Part shown: positions 1 through 8,591 of the stretch, piece by piece
Layout: every line of letters starts with the position of its first letter
Position numbering within the stretch: the stretch's first letter is position 1
NCBI GenBank assembly: GCA_023150375.1
Contig: JAKLLA010000004.1
Span: 62,001 to 126,000 of the forward strand
Source: Burkholderiaceae bacterium
GTDB lineage: Bacteria; Pseudomonadota; Gammaproteobacteria; Burkholderiales; Burkholderiaceae_C
Length of the DNA: 64,000 nucleotides
Direction: 5' to 3'
The notes under the pieces: generated by a model
What the model was told of the DNA's origin: nothing
Database searches by the model: none
The model's input: the letters and a program-made list of their open reading frames with translations, nothing else
Program-made: the position numbers and the translations under genes

Positions 1-516
1 ATCATCGCCCCGCGCGGCCTGGAAGTGGGTCAGACGGTCCTGAGCGGCGCCGAGTCGCCGATCAAGGCTGGCAACACGCTGCCCATCCGCAACATCCCCG
101 TGGGCTCGACCATCCACTGCGTCGAGATGCTGCCCGGCAAGGGGGCGCAGATCGCCCGTTCGGCCGGCACCTCGGTGACGCTGATGGCGCGTGAAGGCAC
201 CTACGCGCAGGTCCGCCTGCGCTCCGGCGAAGTGCGCAAGATCCACATCGACTGCCGCGCCACGATCGGCGAGGTGTCGAACGAAGAGCACAACCTGCGC
301 CAGTACGGCAAGGCCGGTGCGATCCGCTGGAAGGGCATCCGCCCGACCGTGCGCGGCACCGCCATGAACCCGATCGACCACCCGCACGGTGGTGGCGAGG
401 GCCGTACCGGCGAGGGCCAGGCTCCTGTGTCGCCGTGGAACACGCTGACCAAGGGCTTCCGCACTCGCAGCAACAAGCGCACGCAGACGTTCATCGTCTC
501 GCGTCGCAAGAAGTAA
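1..516 (+). CDS. rplB: 50S ribosomal protein L2, 5' end cut by the window
   Basis: The open frame runs from base 1 (reading [11 protein letters not shown]) to TAA at 514-516, giving the last 171 residues of a protein of about 274. It contains the conserved C-terminal segment [18 protein letters not shown], whose histidine lies near the peptidyl-transferase centre in known ribosomes, and ends in a basic tail with KR and RRKK clusters. An internal GTG at 25 is only an in-frame valine. It is the first of seven tightly packed ribosomal genes in S10-operon order. The call is secure; the true start lies outside the window. Confidence 0.98.
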   Translation: MIAPRGLEVGQTVLSGAESPIKAGNTLPIRNIPVGSTIHCVEMLPGKGAQIARSAGTSVTLMAREGTYAQVRLRSGEVRKIHIDCRATIGEVSNEEHNLRQYGKAGAIRWKGIRPTVRGTAMNPIDHPHGGGEGRTGEGQAPVSPWNTLTKGFRTRSNKRTQTFIVSRRKK

Positions 517-531
517 GAGGGGAGCGCAGCA

Positions 532-807
532 ATGTCTCGTTCGCTCAAGAAGGGCCCCTTCGTCGATCACCACCTGCTCGACAAGGTCGAGAAGGCCGTG
601 GCCACCAAGGACAAGAAGCCGGTCAAGACCTGGTCGCGTCGCTCGACCATCCTGCCCGAGTTCATCGGCATCACGATCGCGGTGCACAACGGCCGCCAGC
701 ACGTGCCGGTGTACGTGACCGACCAGATGGTCGGCCACAAGCTCGGCGAGTTCGCGCTGACCCGTACGTTCAAGGGTCACCCCGCGGACAAGAAGGCCAA
801 GCGCTGA
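532..807 (+). CDS. rpsS: 30S ribosomal protein S19
   Basis: A 91-residue protein of normal S19 length, starting [18 protein letters not shown] and carrying the family core [14 protein letters not shown] and the basic C-terminal HPADKKAKR. It binds 16S rRNA in the head of the small subunit. The ATG follows a GGGGAGCG ribosome binding site 15 bases after rplB and is the only sensible start. It is cotranscribed with rplB and rplV. Confidence 0.98.
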   Translation: MSRSLKKGPFVDHHLLDKVEKAVATKDKKPVKTWSRRSTILPEFIGITIAVHNGRQHVPVYVTDQMVGHKLGEFALTRTFKGHPADKKAKR

Positions 808-820
808 GGAGCCCGACGCA

Positions 821-1150
821 ATGGAAACCAAAGCAATCGTCCGTGGCGTGCGCCTGTCCTGCGACAAGGGCCGCCTCGTGGCCGACATGATCCGCGGCAA
901 GCCGGTGGATCAGGCGCTGAACATCCTGACGTTCTCGCCCAAGAAGGCCGCCGGGATCATCAAGAAGGCGCTGGAGAGCGCGATCGCCAACGCCGAACAC
1001 AACGACGGCGCGGACATCGACGAACTGCGCGTGACCTCGATCTACGTGGAGCAAGGTGCCACGCTGAAGCGCTTCACGGCCCGTGCCAAGGGCCGTGGCA
1101 ACCGCATCAGCAAGCCCACCGCGCATATCTACGTGACGGTCGGCAACTGA
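821..1150 (+). CDS. rplV: 50S ribosomal protein L22
   Basis: A 109-residue L22. It begins [27 protein letters not shown] and contains the extended hairpin region with [20 protein letters not shown], the segment that lines the peptide exit tunnel in known structures and where macrolide-resistance changes occur. A GAGGAG-type ribosome binding site lies before the ATG, 13 bases after rpsS. Nothing unusual is seen. Confidence 0.98.
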   Translation: METKAIVRGVRLSCDKGRLVADMIRGKPVDQALNILTFSPKKAAGIIKKALESAIANAEHNDGADIDELRVTSIYVEQGATLKRFTARAKGRGNRISKPTAHIYVTVGN

Positions 1151-1167
1151 AAGGCTGGTAGAAGACC

Positions 1168-2022
1168 ATGGGACAGAAAATCCATCCGACCGGTTTCCGC
1201 CTGCCTGTCACGCGCAACTGGTCGTCGCGCTGGTACGCCGGCAACCGTCAGTTCGCCGGCATGCTGGCCGAGGACATCGAGGTTCGCGAGTTCCTGAAGA
1301 AGAAGCTCAAGAACGCGGCCGTCTCGCGCATCCAGATCGAGCGCCCCGCCAAGAACGCGCGCATCACCATCTTCTCGGCGCGTCCGGGCGTGGTGATCGG
1401 CAAGAAGGGCGAGGACATCGAGAACCTGAAGGTCCAGCTCGCCAAGATGCTGGGCGTGCCGGTGGCGGTGAACATCGAGGAAGTGCGCAAGCCCGAAGTC
1501 GATGCCCAGCTGATCTCCGAGTCGATCACGCAGCAGCTCGAGAAGCGCATCATGTTCCGCCGTGCGATGAAGCGCGCGATGCAGAACGCCATGCGTCTGG
1601 GCGCCCTGGGCGTGAAGATCATGTCGTCGGGTCGCCTGAACGGCATCGAGATCGCCCGCACCGAGTGGTACCGTGAAGGCCGCGTGCCGCTGCACACCCT
1701 GCGTGCGGACATCGACTACGGCTTCTCGGAGGCCAAGACCACCTACGGCGTCATCGGCGTCAAGGTGTGGGTCTACCGTGGCGATCGCCTGGCCAACGGC
1801 GAGGCGCCGGTGATCCGTGGCGAAGACCGTCCGGAAGACGACCGTCGCCGCCGTGGTCCGCGCAGCGACCGCCCCGGTGATCGTCGTGGCCCGCGTGGCC
1901 CGGGTGGCCCCGGCGCAGGTCGCGGCCCGCGTGGCGAAGGTGCCGGCCCGGCCGCCGAAGGCGCAGGTGCCAAGCGCGTCGTGCGTGCCGCCGCCCCGGC
2001 CGCTGCCGCGAAAGGAGAATAA
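1168..2022 (+). CDS. rpsC: 30S ribosomal protein S3 with long Arg/Gly/Pro/Ala C-terminal tail
   Basis: At 284 residues this is about 50 longer than E. coli S3. The N-terminal part ([12 protein letters not shown]) and the KH domain with [14 protein letters not shown] near residues 75-90 are standard, as is the C-terminal domain through [22 protein letters not shown]. After about residue 212 comes a low-complexity tail with RRRRGPR, repeated [14 protein letters not shown]-like units and an Ala-rich end. Such tails are known in betaproteobacterial S3, so this is likely genuine. The protein forms the mRNA entry site and has helicase function in the ribosome. Confidence 0.97.
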   Translation: MGQKIHPTGFRLPVTRNWSSRWYAGNRQFAGMLAEDIEVREFLKKKLKNAAVSRIQIERPAKNARITIFSARPGVVIGKKGEDIENLKVQLAKMLGVPVAVNIEEVRKPEVDAQLISESITQQLEKRIMFRRAMKRAMQNAMRLGALGVKIMSSGRLNGIEIARTEWYREGRVPLHTLRADIDYGFSEAKTTYGVIGVKVWVYRGDRLANGEAPVIRGEDRPEDDRRRRGPRSDRPGDRRGPRGPGGPGAGRGPRGEGAGPAAEGAGAKRVVRAAAPAAAAKGE

Positions 2023-2025
2023 GGA

Positions 2026-2442
2026 ATGTTGCAACCGTCCCGTCGCAAGTTCCGCAAGGAACAGAAGGGCCGCAACACCGGCGTCGCCACCCGTGGCGCC
2101 GACGTGTCTTTCGGCGAATTCGGCCTGAAGGCGACCGAGCGTGGCCGCATCACGGCCCGCCAGATCGAAGCGGCCCGTCGTGCCATCTCGCGCCACATCA
2201 AGCGCGGTGGCCGCATCTTCATCCGCATCTTCCCGGACAAGCCGATCTCCCAGAAGCCGGCCGAAGTCCGGATGGGTAACGGCAAGGGCAACCCCGAGTA
2301 CTACGTGGCCGAGATCCAGCCGGGCAAGGTCCTGTACGAGATCAACGGCGTGCCCGAGGCCCTGGCCCGTGAGGCCTTCACCCTGGCTGCCGCGAAGCTG
2401 CCGCTGCGCTGCACCTTCGTGACGCGCGGCTTCGGCGCCTGA
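2026..2442 (+). CDS. rplP: 50S ribosomal protein L16
   Basis: A 138-residue L16 that starts [17 protein letters not shown], as the family does, and contains [19 protein letters not shown] and [11 protein letters not shown] at the end. It sits near the A-site tRNA elbow. Only three bases separate it from the rpsC stop, and the ribosome binding site (AAAGGAGAATAAGGA) overlaps the end of rpsC, implying translational coupling. Confidence 0.98.
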   Translation: MLQPSRRKFRKEQKGRNTGVATRGADVSFGEFGLKATERGRITARQIEAARRAISRHIKRGGRIFIRIFPDKPISQKPAEVRMGNGKGNPEYYVAEIQPGKVLYEINGVPEALAREAFTLAAAKLPLRCTFVTRGFGA

Positions 2443-2459
2443 GCCCAAGGAGCATAGAG

Positions 2460-2657
2460 ATGAAAGCATCCGAACTCCGCGCCAAGGACGTCGCTGCCCT
2501 CGAGAAGGAAATCAGCGAACTGCTCAAGGCCCACTTCGGCCTGCGCATGCAGAAGGCCACCCAGCAGCTGACCAACACCGGCGTGCTGAAGCAGACGCGT
2601 CGCGACATCGCGCGCGCCCGCACCATCCTCGCCGAGAAGAAGAAGGGAGCCGCGTGA
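2460..2657 (+). CDS. rpmC: 50S ribosomal protein L29
   Basis: A 65-residue protein, the usual size, beginning [18 protein letters not shown] and ending in a Lys/Ala tail. It carries the two-helix signature [17 protein letters not shown] and [13 protein letters not shown]29 sits at the tunnel exit and is part of the docking site for trigger factor and SRP. Its TGA stop overlaps the following ATG by one base (TGATG). Confidence 0.97.
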   Translation: MKASELRAKDVAALEKEISELLKAHFGLRMQKATQQLTNTGVLKQTRRDIARARTILAEKKKGAA

Positions 2658-2938
2658 TGAGCGAAGCCCAAGCCACCACCCCCGCCAAGGTCAAGCGCAC
2701 CCTGGTCGGCAAGGTCGTCAGCGACAAGCGCGCCAAGACCGTCACCGTGCTGGTCGAGCGCCGTGTCAAGCACGAGCTCTACGGCAAGATCGTGGCCCGT
2801 TCGCGCAAGTACCACGCCCACGACGAAAAGGGCGAGTACAAGATGGGCGATCTGGTCGAGATCGCCGAGAGCCGCCCGCTGTCCAAGACCAAGAACTGGG
2901 TCGTGACCCGTCTGGTCGAGAAGGCGCGCGTGGTCTGA
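2657..2938 (+). CDS. rpsQ: 30S ribosomal protein S17
   Basis: A 93-residue S17 with the OB-fold core [20 protein letters not shown] and [23 protein letters not shown] at 2654 would add one residue, but the ATG at 2657, overlapping the rpmC stop, is the better start; the upstream AGAAGGGAG serves as ribosome binding site. It is the last gene before a strong terminator, so rplN and later genes of the usual S10-spc array do not follow here. Confidence 0.97.
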   Translation: MSEAQATTPAKVKRTLVGKVVSDKRAKTVTVLVERRVKHELYGKIVARSRKYHAHDEKGEYKMGDLVEIAESRPLSKTKNWVVTRLVEKARVV

Positions 2939-2993
2939 CACCGCACTGAAAGCACGCGGCGCGTCGGGGTCATCCAGACCCCGGGCTCCGAGG

Positions 2994-3034
2994 AAACCGG
3001 CTCGCTGGGATACTGGCGGCCGGTTTTTGTTTTT
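2994..3034 (+). terminator. Intrinsic terminator ending the S10 ribosomal operon
   Basis: AAACCGG at 2994-3000 pairs with CCGGTTT at 3020-3026, followed by the T-rich run TTTTTGTTTTT. A second small hairpin, GGGGTC/GACCCC at 2966-2982, precedes it. The position just after rpsQ fits operon-end termination. Confidence 0.85.
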
Positions 3035-3069
3035 CGGCCCATCGGTCATCCAACGAGGAGCGCAACGCC

Positions 3070-3576
3070 ATGTTGAAAGTCGGGGACAAGCTGCCCGCCG
3101 TCACGCTGTACGAATTTATCGACGTGCCCACCGAGGGCTGTTCGCTGGGCCCCAATCCGGTGGACGTCGCCAAGGCGGCGGCCGGCAAGACCATCGCGCT
3201 GTTCGCGCTGCCCGGTGCCTACACCCCGACCTGCTCGGCCCAGCATGTGCCGGGCTACGTCGCGCAGGCCGAGGCCCTGAAGGCCGCCGGGGTCGACGAG
3301 ATCTGGTGCCTGTCGGTCAACGATGCCTTCGTGATGGGCGCCTGGGGGCGGGAGCTGGGCACCGCGGGCAAGGTGCGCATGCTCGGCGACGGCAGCGCCG
3401 ACTTCGCCCGGGCCACCGAGCTGACCCTGGACCTGACGGCCAAGGGCCTGGGCCTGCGCTCGCAGCGCTACTCGGCGCTGATCGAGGACGGCGTGGTGCA
3501 GACCCTGAACATCGAGGGCCCCGGTAAGTTCGAGGTCAGCGACGCCGCGACGATGCTGGCGCAGGCGAAGGGCTGA
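3070..3576 (+). CDS. Peroxiredoxin of the Prx5 (redoxin) family
   Basis: A 168-residue cytosolic thiol peroxidase that reduces H2O2 and alkyl hydroperoxides. The peroxidatic cysteine is C55 in GAYTPTCSAQHVPGY, the family's P-x-x-x-T/S-x-x-C motif, and VDEIWCLSVNDAFVMGAWG is the typical Prx5 segment that carries a further cysteine. The ATG at 3070 follows AACGAGGAG. It stands alone between two terminators and is convergent with mnmA, so it is probably a single-gene transcript. No glutaredoxin domain is fused. The family is certain; the reductant cannot be told from sequence. Confidence 0.93.
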   Translation: MLKVGDKLPAVTLYEFIDVPTEGCSLGPNPVDVAKAAAGKTIALFALPGAYTPTCSAQHVPGYVAQAEALKAAGVDEIWCLSVNDAFVMGAWGRELGTAGKVRMLGDGSADFARATELTLDLTAKGLGLRSQRYSALIEDGVVQTLNIEGPGKFEVSDAATMLAQAKG

Positions 3577-3604
3577 GGCCGGCGAGGACGCCTTCCTGAT
3601 CCGG

Positions 3605-3640
3605 CGACGAGGCGCCCTGCGGGGCGCCTCGTCGTTTCCG
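3605..3640. terminator. Hairpin terminator between convergent peroxiredoxin and mnmA
   Basis: A perfect 13-bp stem (CGACGAGGCGCCC at 3605-3617 with GGGCGCCTCGTCG at 3622-3634) and a four-base loop. On the plus strand a short TTT follows. Its placement between two convergent stops suggests it may serve both transcripts, although neither side has a strong T-tract. Confidence 0.7.
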
Positions 3641-3664
3641 GGCCGGGCTGCGCGGGGCGGCGGT

Positions 3665-4777
3665 TCACGCCACCGACGCGATGAAGCCGCCGCCCAGGCA
3701 GACCTCGCCGTCGTAGAGCACCGCCGACTGGCCCGGCGTGACGGCCCATTGCGGGCCCTCGAAGTCCAGTCGCAGGCGGTCCGGGGTGTCGTCCAGCGTG
3801 AGGCGGCAGGCCTCGTCGGCCTGCCGGTAGCGGGTCTTGGCCGAGAGGCGGCCCGTCGCCGGCGGCACGCCGGCGCACCAGTGCACCCCGTCGGCCTGCA
3901 GCGAGCGGCTGAGCAGCCAGGGGTGGTCGTGTCCCTGCACGACGTACAGGGTGTTGTTCGCCAGGTCCTTGCGCGCGACGAACCAGGGCGCATGCTCACC
4001 GCCGCCGCGCCGGGCACCCTTGTCCTTGACGCCGCCGATGCCGATGCCCTTGCGCTGGCCCAGCGTGTAGAAGCTCAGGCCCACGTGTTCGCCCAGCAGG
4101 CGCCCGCGGTCGTCGCGGATCGGGCCGGGGGTCTTGTTCAGATAGCGGTTCAGGAACTCACGGAAGGGGCGTTCGCCGATGAAGCAGATGCCGGTGGAGT
4201 CCTTCTTCCTGGCGTTGGGCAGGCCGATCTCGGCGGCGATGCGGCGCACCTCGGTCTTCGGCAGCGCGCCGACGGGAAAGAGCGTCACGGCCAGCTGGGC
4301 CTGGTTCAGGCGGTGCAGGAAGTAGCTCTGATCCTTCGTCGGGTCGCAGCCCTTGAGCAGTTCGTGCCGGCCGGACGCGGCATCGACGCGGGTGCGCGCG
4401 TAATGGCCGGTGGCAATGCGCTGTGCGCCCAGGCGCATCGCATGGTCCAGGAAGGCCTTGAACTTGATCTCCGCGTTGCAGAGGATGTCCGGATTCGGGG
4501 TGCGGCCGGCCTGGTACTCGCGCAGGAATTCGGCGAACACCCGATCCCTGTACTCGGCGGCGAAATTGACATGCTCGATCTCGATGCCGATCACGTCGGC
4601 CACCGCGGCCGCGTCGAGGAAGTCCTGACGGGACGAGCAGAACTCGCTGTCGTCGTCGTCTTCCCAGTTCTTCATGAAGATGCCGACCACTTCGTGGCCC
4701 TGCTGCTTGAGCAGCCAGGCGCTGACGGCCGAATCGACGCCGCCGGACAGGCCGACGACCACGCGGGAGGGTTTCAT
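3665..4777 (-). CDS. mnmA: tRNA-specific 2-thiouridylase MnmA
   Basis: A 370-residue enzyme that thiolates U34 of tRNA-Lys, -Glu and -Gln using ATP and persulfide sulfur. The PP-loop SGGVDS lies at residues 10-15, followed by [16 protein letters not shown]. Both catalytic cysteines are visible, in [15 protein letters not shown] and [11 protein letters not shown], and the C-terminal [16 protein letters not shown] is standard. I place the start at 4777 ([16 protein letters not shown]) because upstream codons lack family similarity. Its start overlaps the nudJ stop by four bases (ATGA), the same pairing seen in E. coli. Confidence 0.96.
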   Translation of the reverse strand: MKPSRVVVGLSGGVDSAVSAWLLKQQGHEVVGIFMKNWEDDDDSEFCSSRQDFLDAAAVADVIGIEIEHVNFAAEYRDRVFAEFLREYQAGRTPNPDILCNAEIKFKAFLDHAMRLGAQRIATGHYARTRVDAASGRHELLKGCDPTKDQSYFLHRLNQAQLAVTLFPVGALPKTEVRRIAAEIGLPNARKKDSTGICFIGERPFREFLNRYLNKTPGPIRDDRGRLLGEHVGLSFYTLGQRKGIGIGGVKDKGARRGGGEHAPWFVARKDLANNTLYVVQGHDHPWLLSRSLQADGVHWCAGVPPATGRLSAKTRYRQADEACRLTLDDTPDRLRLDFEGPQWAVTPGQSAVLYDGEVCLGGGFIASVA

Positions 4778-5292
4778 CGCCCCGATTCTCCCCCGGGCGC
4801 CGGGCCGCGGTCGGCGTCCGTGACCGACGCATGGGTGAGGATCAGGTCGAGCGGAAAGCGCCGCCCGGCCAGGTGATCCGCCAGGCACTGCAGGACCAGC
4901 GGGCTGCGCAGCCGGTCCGAGCGGGCCCGGATCTCGTCGGGCCGCAGCCACAGGGTGCGCACGATGCCGGTATCGAGACGCCTGCCGGGCAACGGCTCAC
5001 CGACCGTGCCGACGAAGGCGAAGCGCAGGAATGTCAGATCCTCGCAACGCTCGGGGGCGCGCATGCGGGACAGATAGATGCCCAGCAGGTGGCTCGGCTG
5101 CAGGGCTCGGGCGGTTTCCTCCAGGGTCTCGCGCACCACGGCCTGCAGCGGAGACTCGCCTTCGTCGAGGTGTCCGGCCGGATTGTTCAGCCGCAGGCCA
5201 TCGACTGTCTCTTCTTCGACCAGCAGATAGCGTCCGGCTTCCTCGACGATGGCCGCAACGGTGACATGGGGCTTCCAGCGCAATCCAGACAT
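4774..5292 (-). CDS. nudJ: Nudix hydrolase, probable phosphatase NudJ
   Basis: A 172-residue Nudix protein. It starts [18 protein letters not shown], close to the NudJ pattern of KPHVTVA followed by an EET segment, and has a complete Nudix box, [20 protein letters not shown], around residues 40-60. NudJ in E. coli dephosphorylates HMP-PP and nucleoside di/triphosphates and lies directly upstream of mnmA, as here. Overlap of four bases with mnmA indicates one operon. Substrate is inferred from family and synteny, not visible in the sequence. Confidence 0.85.
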   Translation of the reverse strand: MSGLRWKPHVTVAAIVEEAGRYLLVEEETVDGLRLNNPAGHLDEGESPLQAVVRETLEETARALQPSHLLGIYLSRMRAPERCEDLTFLRFAFVGTVGEPLPGRRLDTGIVRTLWLRPDEIRARSDRLRSPLVLQCLADHLAGRRFPLDLILTHASVTDADRGPAPGGESGR

Positions 5293-5330
5293 GCCCGCAT
5301 CCTAAGCGCAGTGGCGCAGCAACCCCGGGG

Positions 5331-5342
5331 TGATCCGGATCA
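5331..5342. promoter_or_regulatory. FNR/ANR-like palindrome upstream of pntAB
   Basis: TGATCCGGATCA is a perfect 12-bp palindrome matching the core of the FNR/ANR site TTGAT-N4-ATCAA; only the outermost base on each side differs. It lies between divergent nudJ and pntA, about 80 bases before the pntA start, with TAAGCT at 5374 as a possible -10. The factor is inferred. Confidence 0.45.
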
Positions 5343-5420
5343 TTCGCAGCGTGGTTTCAGCGCAGGAACACGTGTAAGCTAAATTGTTTGTGGAGCAGGA
5401 CCTCGCGAGGAGGGGACAAC

Positions 5421-7007
5421 ATGCGGATCGGAGTTCCGAAGGAAACGGCGCCGGGCGAGAAGCGCGTCGCCACCGTGCCCGACGTGGTGGGCAAGCTGAT
5501 CAAGCTGGGTTTCTCGGTCGCGGTGGAAAGCGGCGCCGGGGATGCGGCGAACTTCGCCGACGAGACCTACGTCGCCGCCGGTGCCAGCGTGCTACCCCGC
5601 GCCGCCGACATCTGGGGCGGCAGCGACATCGTCTTCAAGGTGCGACCGCCCAGCCTGGACGAGGTGGCGATGCTGCGCGAGGGCGCCACGCTGATCGGCT
5701 TTGTCTGGCCGGCACAGAACCCCGAGCTGATGGCGGCGCTGCAGGCGAAGAAGGCCACGGTGCTGGCCATCGACTGCCTGCCGCGCCAGCTCAGCCGCGC
5801 GCAGAAGATGGACGCGCTGACCTCCATGGCCGGCGTCAGCGGCTATCGCGCGGTGGTGGAGGCGGCCAACGCCTTCGGCCGCTTCTTCAACGGCCAGATC
5901 ACCGCCGCGGGCAAGATCCCGCCGGCCAAGGTGTTCATCGCCGGCGCCGGCGTGGCGGGCCTGGCGGCCATCGGTACCGCGGCCAACCTGGGCGCGATCG
6001 TGCGCGCCAACGACACCCGCGCCGAGGTGGCCGACCAGGTGACCTCGCTGGGCGGCGAGTTCGTCAAGGTCGACTACGAGGAAGAGGGCTCGGGCGGCGG
6101 CGGCTACGCGAAGGTGATGAGCGAGGGCTTCCAGGCTGCGCAGCGGGCGATGTATGCCCAGCAGGCCAAGGAATGCGACATCATCGTCACCACCGCGCTG
6201 ATTCCCGGCAAGCCCGCGCCGCGGCTGATCACCGCCGAGATGGTGCAGAGCATGAAGCCCGGCAGCGTGATCGTCGACATGGCGGCCGAGCAGGGCGGCA
6301 ACTGCGAGCTGACGGTACCCGGCGAGGCCGTGGTGCGCCACGGCGTGACCATCGTCGGCTACACGGATCTCGCCAGCCGGCTGGCCAAGCAGAGCTCGAC
6401 GCTGTACTCCACCAACCTGCTGCGTCTGGCCGAGGAGCTGTGCAAGACCAAGGACGGCGTCATCGACGTCGACTTCGGCGACGACGCGATCCGTGGTCTG
6501 ACCGTGATCAAGGCCGGCGAGCTGACCTGGCCCGCCCCGCCCCCGAAGCTGCCGGCCGCCGCCCCCAAGCCCAAGACCGCCGCGGTGGCGGCACCGGCCG
6601 CCAAGGGCCACGGCCACGGCGCCGGCGAGCCGATGTCGGCGAAGTCGCTGGCCATCGTCTTCGGCGTCGGTGCGCTGCTGTTCTGGGGCGTGGGCGCCAC
6701 CGCGCCGGCGAGCTTCCTGTCGCACTTCACGGTCTTCGTGCTGGCCTGCTTCGTCGGCTACATGGTGGTGTGGAACGTGACGCCCTCGCTGCACACGCCG
6801 CTGATGAGCGTGACCAACGCGATCAGCTCGATCATCGCCATCGGGGCGCTGGTGCAGGTGGCGCCGCCGCTGGACGCCGCCGGTGCGGTCGACCGCCCGA
6901 ACGGGCTGATCCTGGGGCTGGCGGTGTTCGCGCTGGTGCTGACGGCCATCAACATGTTCGGCGGCTTCGCGGTGACGCGGCGCATGCTGGCCATGTTCCG
7001 CAAGTGA
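5421..7007 (+). CDS. pntA: NAD(P) transhydrogenase alpha subunit
   Basis: A 528-residue inner-membrane protein. The N-terminal NAD(H)-binding domain (about 1-375) starts [17 protein letters not shown] and contains the Rossmann turn [18 protein letters not shown]; a Pro/Ala/His-rich linker follows (about 375-410, with GHGHG), then about four hydrophobic helices forming part of the proton channel. It is therefore a single-chain PntA rather than a split PntAA/PntAB. The ATG at 5421 follows GAGGAGGGGA. It is transcribed with pntB and makes NADPH at the expense of the proton gradient. Confidence 0.96.
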   Translation: MRIGVPKETAPGEKRVATVPDVVGKLIKLGFSVAVESGAGDAANFADETYVAAGASVLPRAADIWGGSDIVFKVRPPSLDEVAMLREGATLIGFVWPAQNPELMAALQAKKATVLAIDCLPRQLSRAQKMDALTSMAGVSGYRAVVEAANAFGRFFNGQITAAGKIPPAKVFIAGAGVAGLAAIGTAANLGAIVRANDTRAEVADQVTSLGGEFVKVDYEEEGSGGGGYAKVMSEGFQAAQRAMYAQQAKECDIIVTTALIPGKPAPRLITAEMVQSMKPGSVIVDMAAEQGGNCELTVPGEAVVRHGVTIVGYTDLASRLAKQSSTLYSTNLLRLAEELCKTKDGVIDVDFGDDAIRGLTVIKAGELTWPAPPPKLPAAAPKPKTAAVAAPAAKGHGHGAGEPMSAKSLAIVFGVGALLFWGVGATAPASFLSHFTVFVLACFVGYMVVWNVTPSLHTPLMSVTNAISSIIAIGALVQVAPPLDAAGAVDRPNGLILGLAVFALVLTAINMFGGFAVTRRMLAMFRK

Positions 7008-7032
7008 ACAAGCACGAGGCACAGGAGCGGAC

Positions 7033-8451
7033 ATGAGCAGCAGTCTCTCGACGATGGCCTACATCGGGGCCACCATCCTCTTCATCCTCAGCCTGGGCGG
7101 GCTGAGCAACCCGGAGACCGCACGGCGCGGCAACCTGTTCGGCATGGTCGGCATGGCGATCGCGGTGCTGGCCACGGTGCTGGGCCCGCGGGTGACCGCC
7201 GGGGGCATCCCCTACATCGTCGCCGCGCTGGTCGCGGGCGGCGCCATCGGCCTCTTCGCGGCGAAGAAGGTGCAGATGACGCAGATGCCCGAGCTGGTCG
7301 CGCTGATGCACAGCCTGGTCGGCCTGGCGGCCTGCCTGGTGGGCTTCGCCAGCTACGTCGACACCTCGACGGTGTTCCCCACGCCGGCCGAGAAGGTGAT
7401 CCACGAGGTGGAGATCTATGTCGGCATCCTGATCGGCGCGGTGACCTTCTCCGGCTCGATCGTCGCTTTCGGCAAGCTCTCCGGCAAGATCGGCGGCAAG
7501 CCGCTGCTGCTGCCCGCGCGCCACTGGCTCAACCTGGCAGCGCTGCTGGTGGTGGTCTGGTTCGGCCGCGAGTTCCTGGCCGCGCACGACATCGCCGCGG
7601 GCATGACGCCGCTGCTGGTGATGACGGTGATCGCCCTGCTGTTCGGCATCCACATGGTGATGGCCATCGGCGGCGCGGACATGCCGGTGGTGGTGTCCAT
7701 GCTCAACAGCTACTCCGGCTGGGCGGCCGCGGCCACCGGCTTCATGCTCAGCAACGACCTGCTGATCGTCACCGGCGCGCTGGTGGGCAGTTCGGGTGCG
7801 ATCCTGAGCTACATCATGTGCCGCGCGATGAACCGCAACTTCATCAGCGTGATCGCCGGCGGCTTCGGTGGGGGCGCGCCCGCGCCCAAGGCGGCGGGCG
7901 GCGAGGCCGCCCAGCCGCAGGGCGAAGTGGTGCCGGTCAGCGCGGTGGAGACCGCCGAGCTGCTGCGCGAGGCCAGGAGCGTGATCATCGTGCCGGGCTA
8001 CGGCATGGCGGTGGCGCAGGCCCAGCACACGGTCTACGAGATCACCAAGCTGCTGCGCGACAAGGGCGTGAACGTGCGCTTTGCCATCCATCCGGTGGCC
8101 GGCCGCATGCCCGGCCACATGAACGTGCTGCTGGCCGAGGCCAAGGTGCCCTACGACATCGTGATGGAGATGGACGAGATCAACGAGGACTTCCCGGAGG
8201 CGGACGTCTCGATGGTCATCGGCGCCAACGACATCGTGAACCCGGCCGCCCAGGACGACCCGGGCAGCCCGATCGCGGGGATGCCGGTGCTCGAGGTCTG
8301 GAAGGCCCGGACGTCGATCGTGATGAAGCGCTCGATGGCCAGCGGCTACGCCGGCGTGGACAACCCGCTGTTCTACAAGGAGAACAACCGGATGCTGTTC
8401 GGTGACGCCAAGAAGATGCTCGACGAGGTGCTGGGCGCCCTGAAAGCCTGA
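7033..8451 (+). CDS. pntB: NAD(P) transhydrogenase beta subunit
   Basis: A 472-residue partner of PntA. Eight or nine hydrophobic segments occupy the first 270 residues, then an NADP(H)-binding domain with [37 protein letters not shown] and [13 protein letters not shown], all diagnostic for domain III. A CAGGAG ribosome binding site precedes ATG 7033, 25 bases after pntA. Together they pump protons coupled to hydride transfer between NADH and NADP+. No terminator with a T-tract follows. Confidence 0.97.
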   Translation: MSSSLSTMAYIGATILFILSLGGLSNPETARRGNLFGMVGMAIAVLATVLGPRVTAGGIPYIVAALVAGGAIGLFAAKKVQMTQMPELVALMHSLVGLAACLVGFASYVDTSTVFPTPAEKVIHEVEIYVGILIGAVTFSGSIVAFGKLSGKIGGKPLLLPARHWLNLAALLVVVWFGREFLAAHDIAAGMTPLLVMTVIALLFGIHMVMAIGGADMPVVVSMLNSYSGWAAAATGFMLSNDLLIVTGALVGSSGAILSYIMCRAMNRNFISVIAGGFGGGAPAPKAAGGEAAQPQGEVVPVSAVETAELLREARSVIIVPGYGMAVAQAQHTVYEITKLLRDKGVNVRFAIHPVAGRMPGHMNVLLAEAKVPYDIVMEMDEINEDFPEADVSMVIGANDIVNPAAQDDPGSPIAGMPVLEVWKARTSIVMKRSMASGYAGVDNPLFYKENNRMLFGDAKKMLDEVLGALKA

Positions 8452-8497
8452 CAGGGCGCGGTCGGACGGGCGGCGCAGGTCCGCTGCGCCGGGCGCT

Positions 8498-8542
8498 GTC
8501 ACCCCGGATCTTCCCCTGAGCAATCCCGGGGGTCGGGGTGAC
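8498..8542. promoter_or_regulatory. Inverted repeat upstream of fadD, possible operator
   Basis: GTCACCCCG at 8498-8506 is exactly mirrored by CGGGGTGAC at 8534-8542, with 27 bases between. It lies 50 bases before the fadD start and just after pntB. It could be a repressor site for a fatty-acid regulator or a weak pntB terminator; no T-run is present. Confidence 0.3.
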
Positions 8543-8591
8543 GGGGCTGGCGCAGAATCGTCGGCGACGCAGCAGCGACCCGCCCCTGGTC

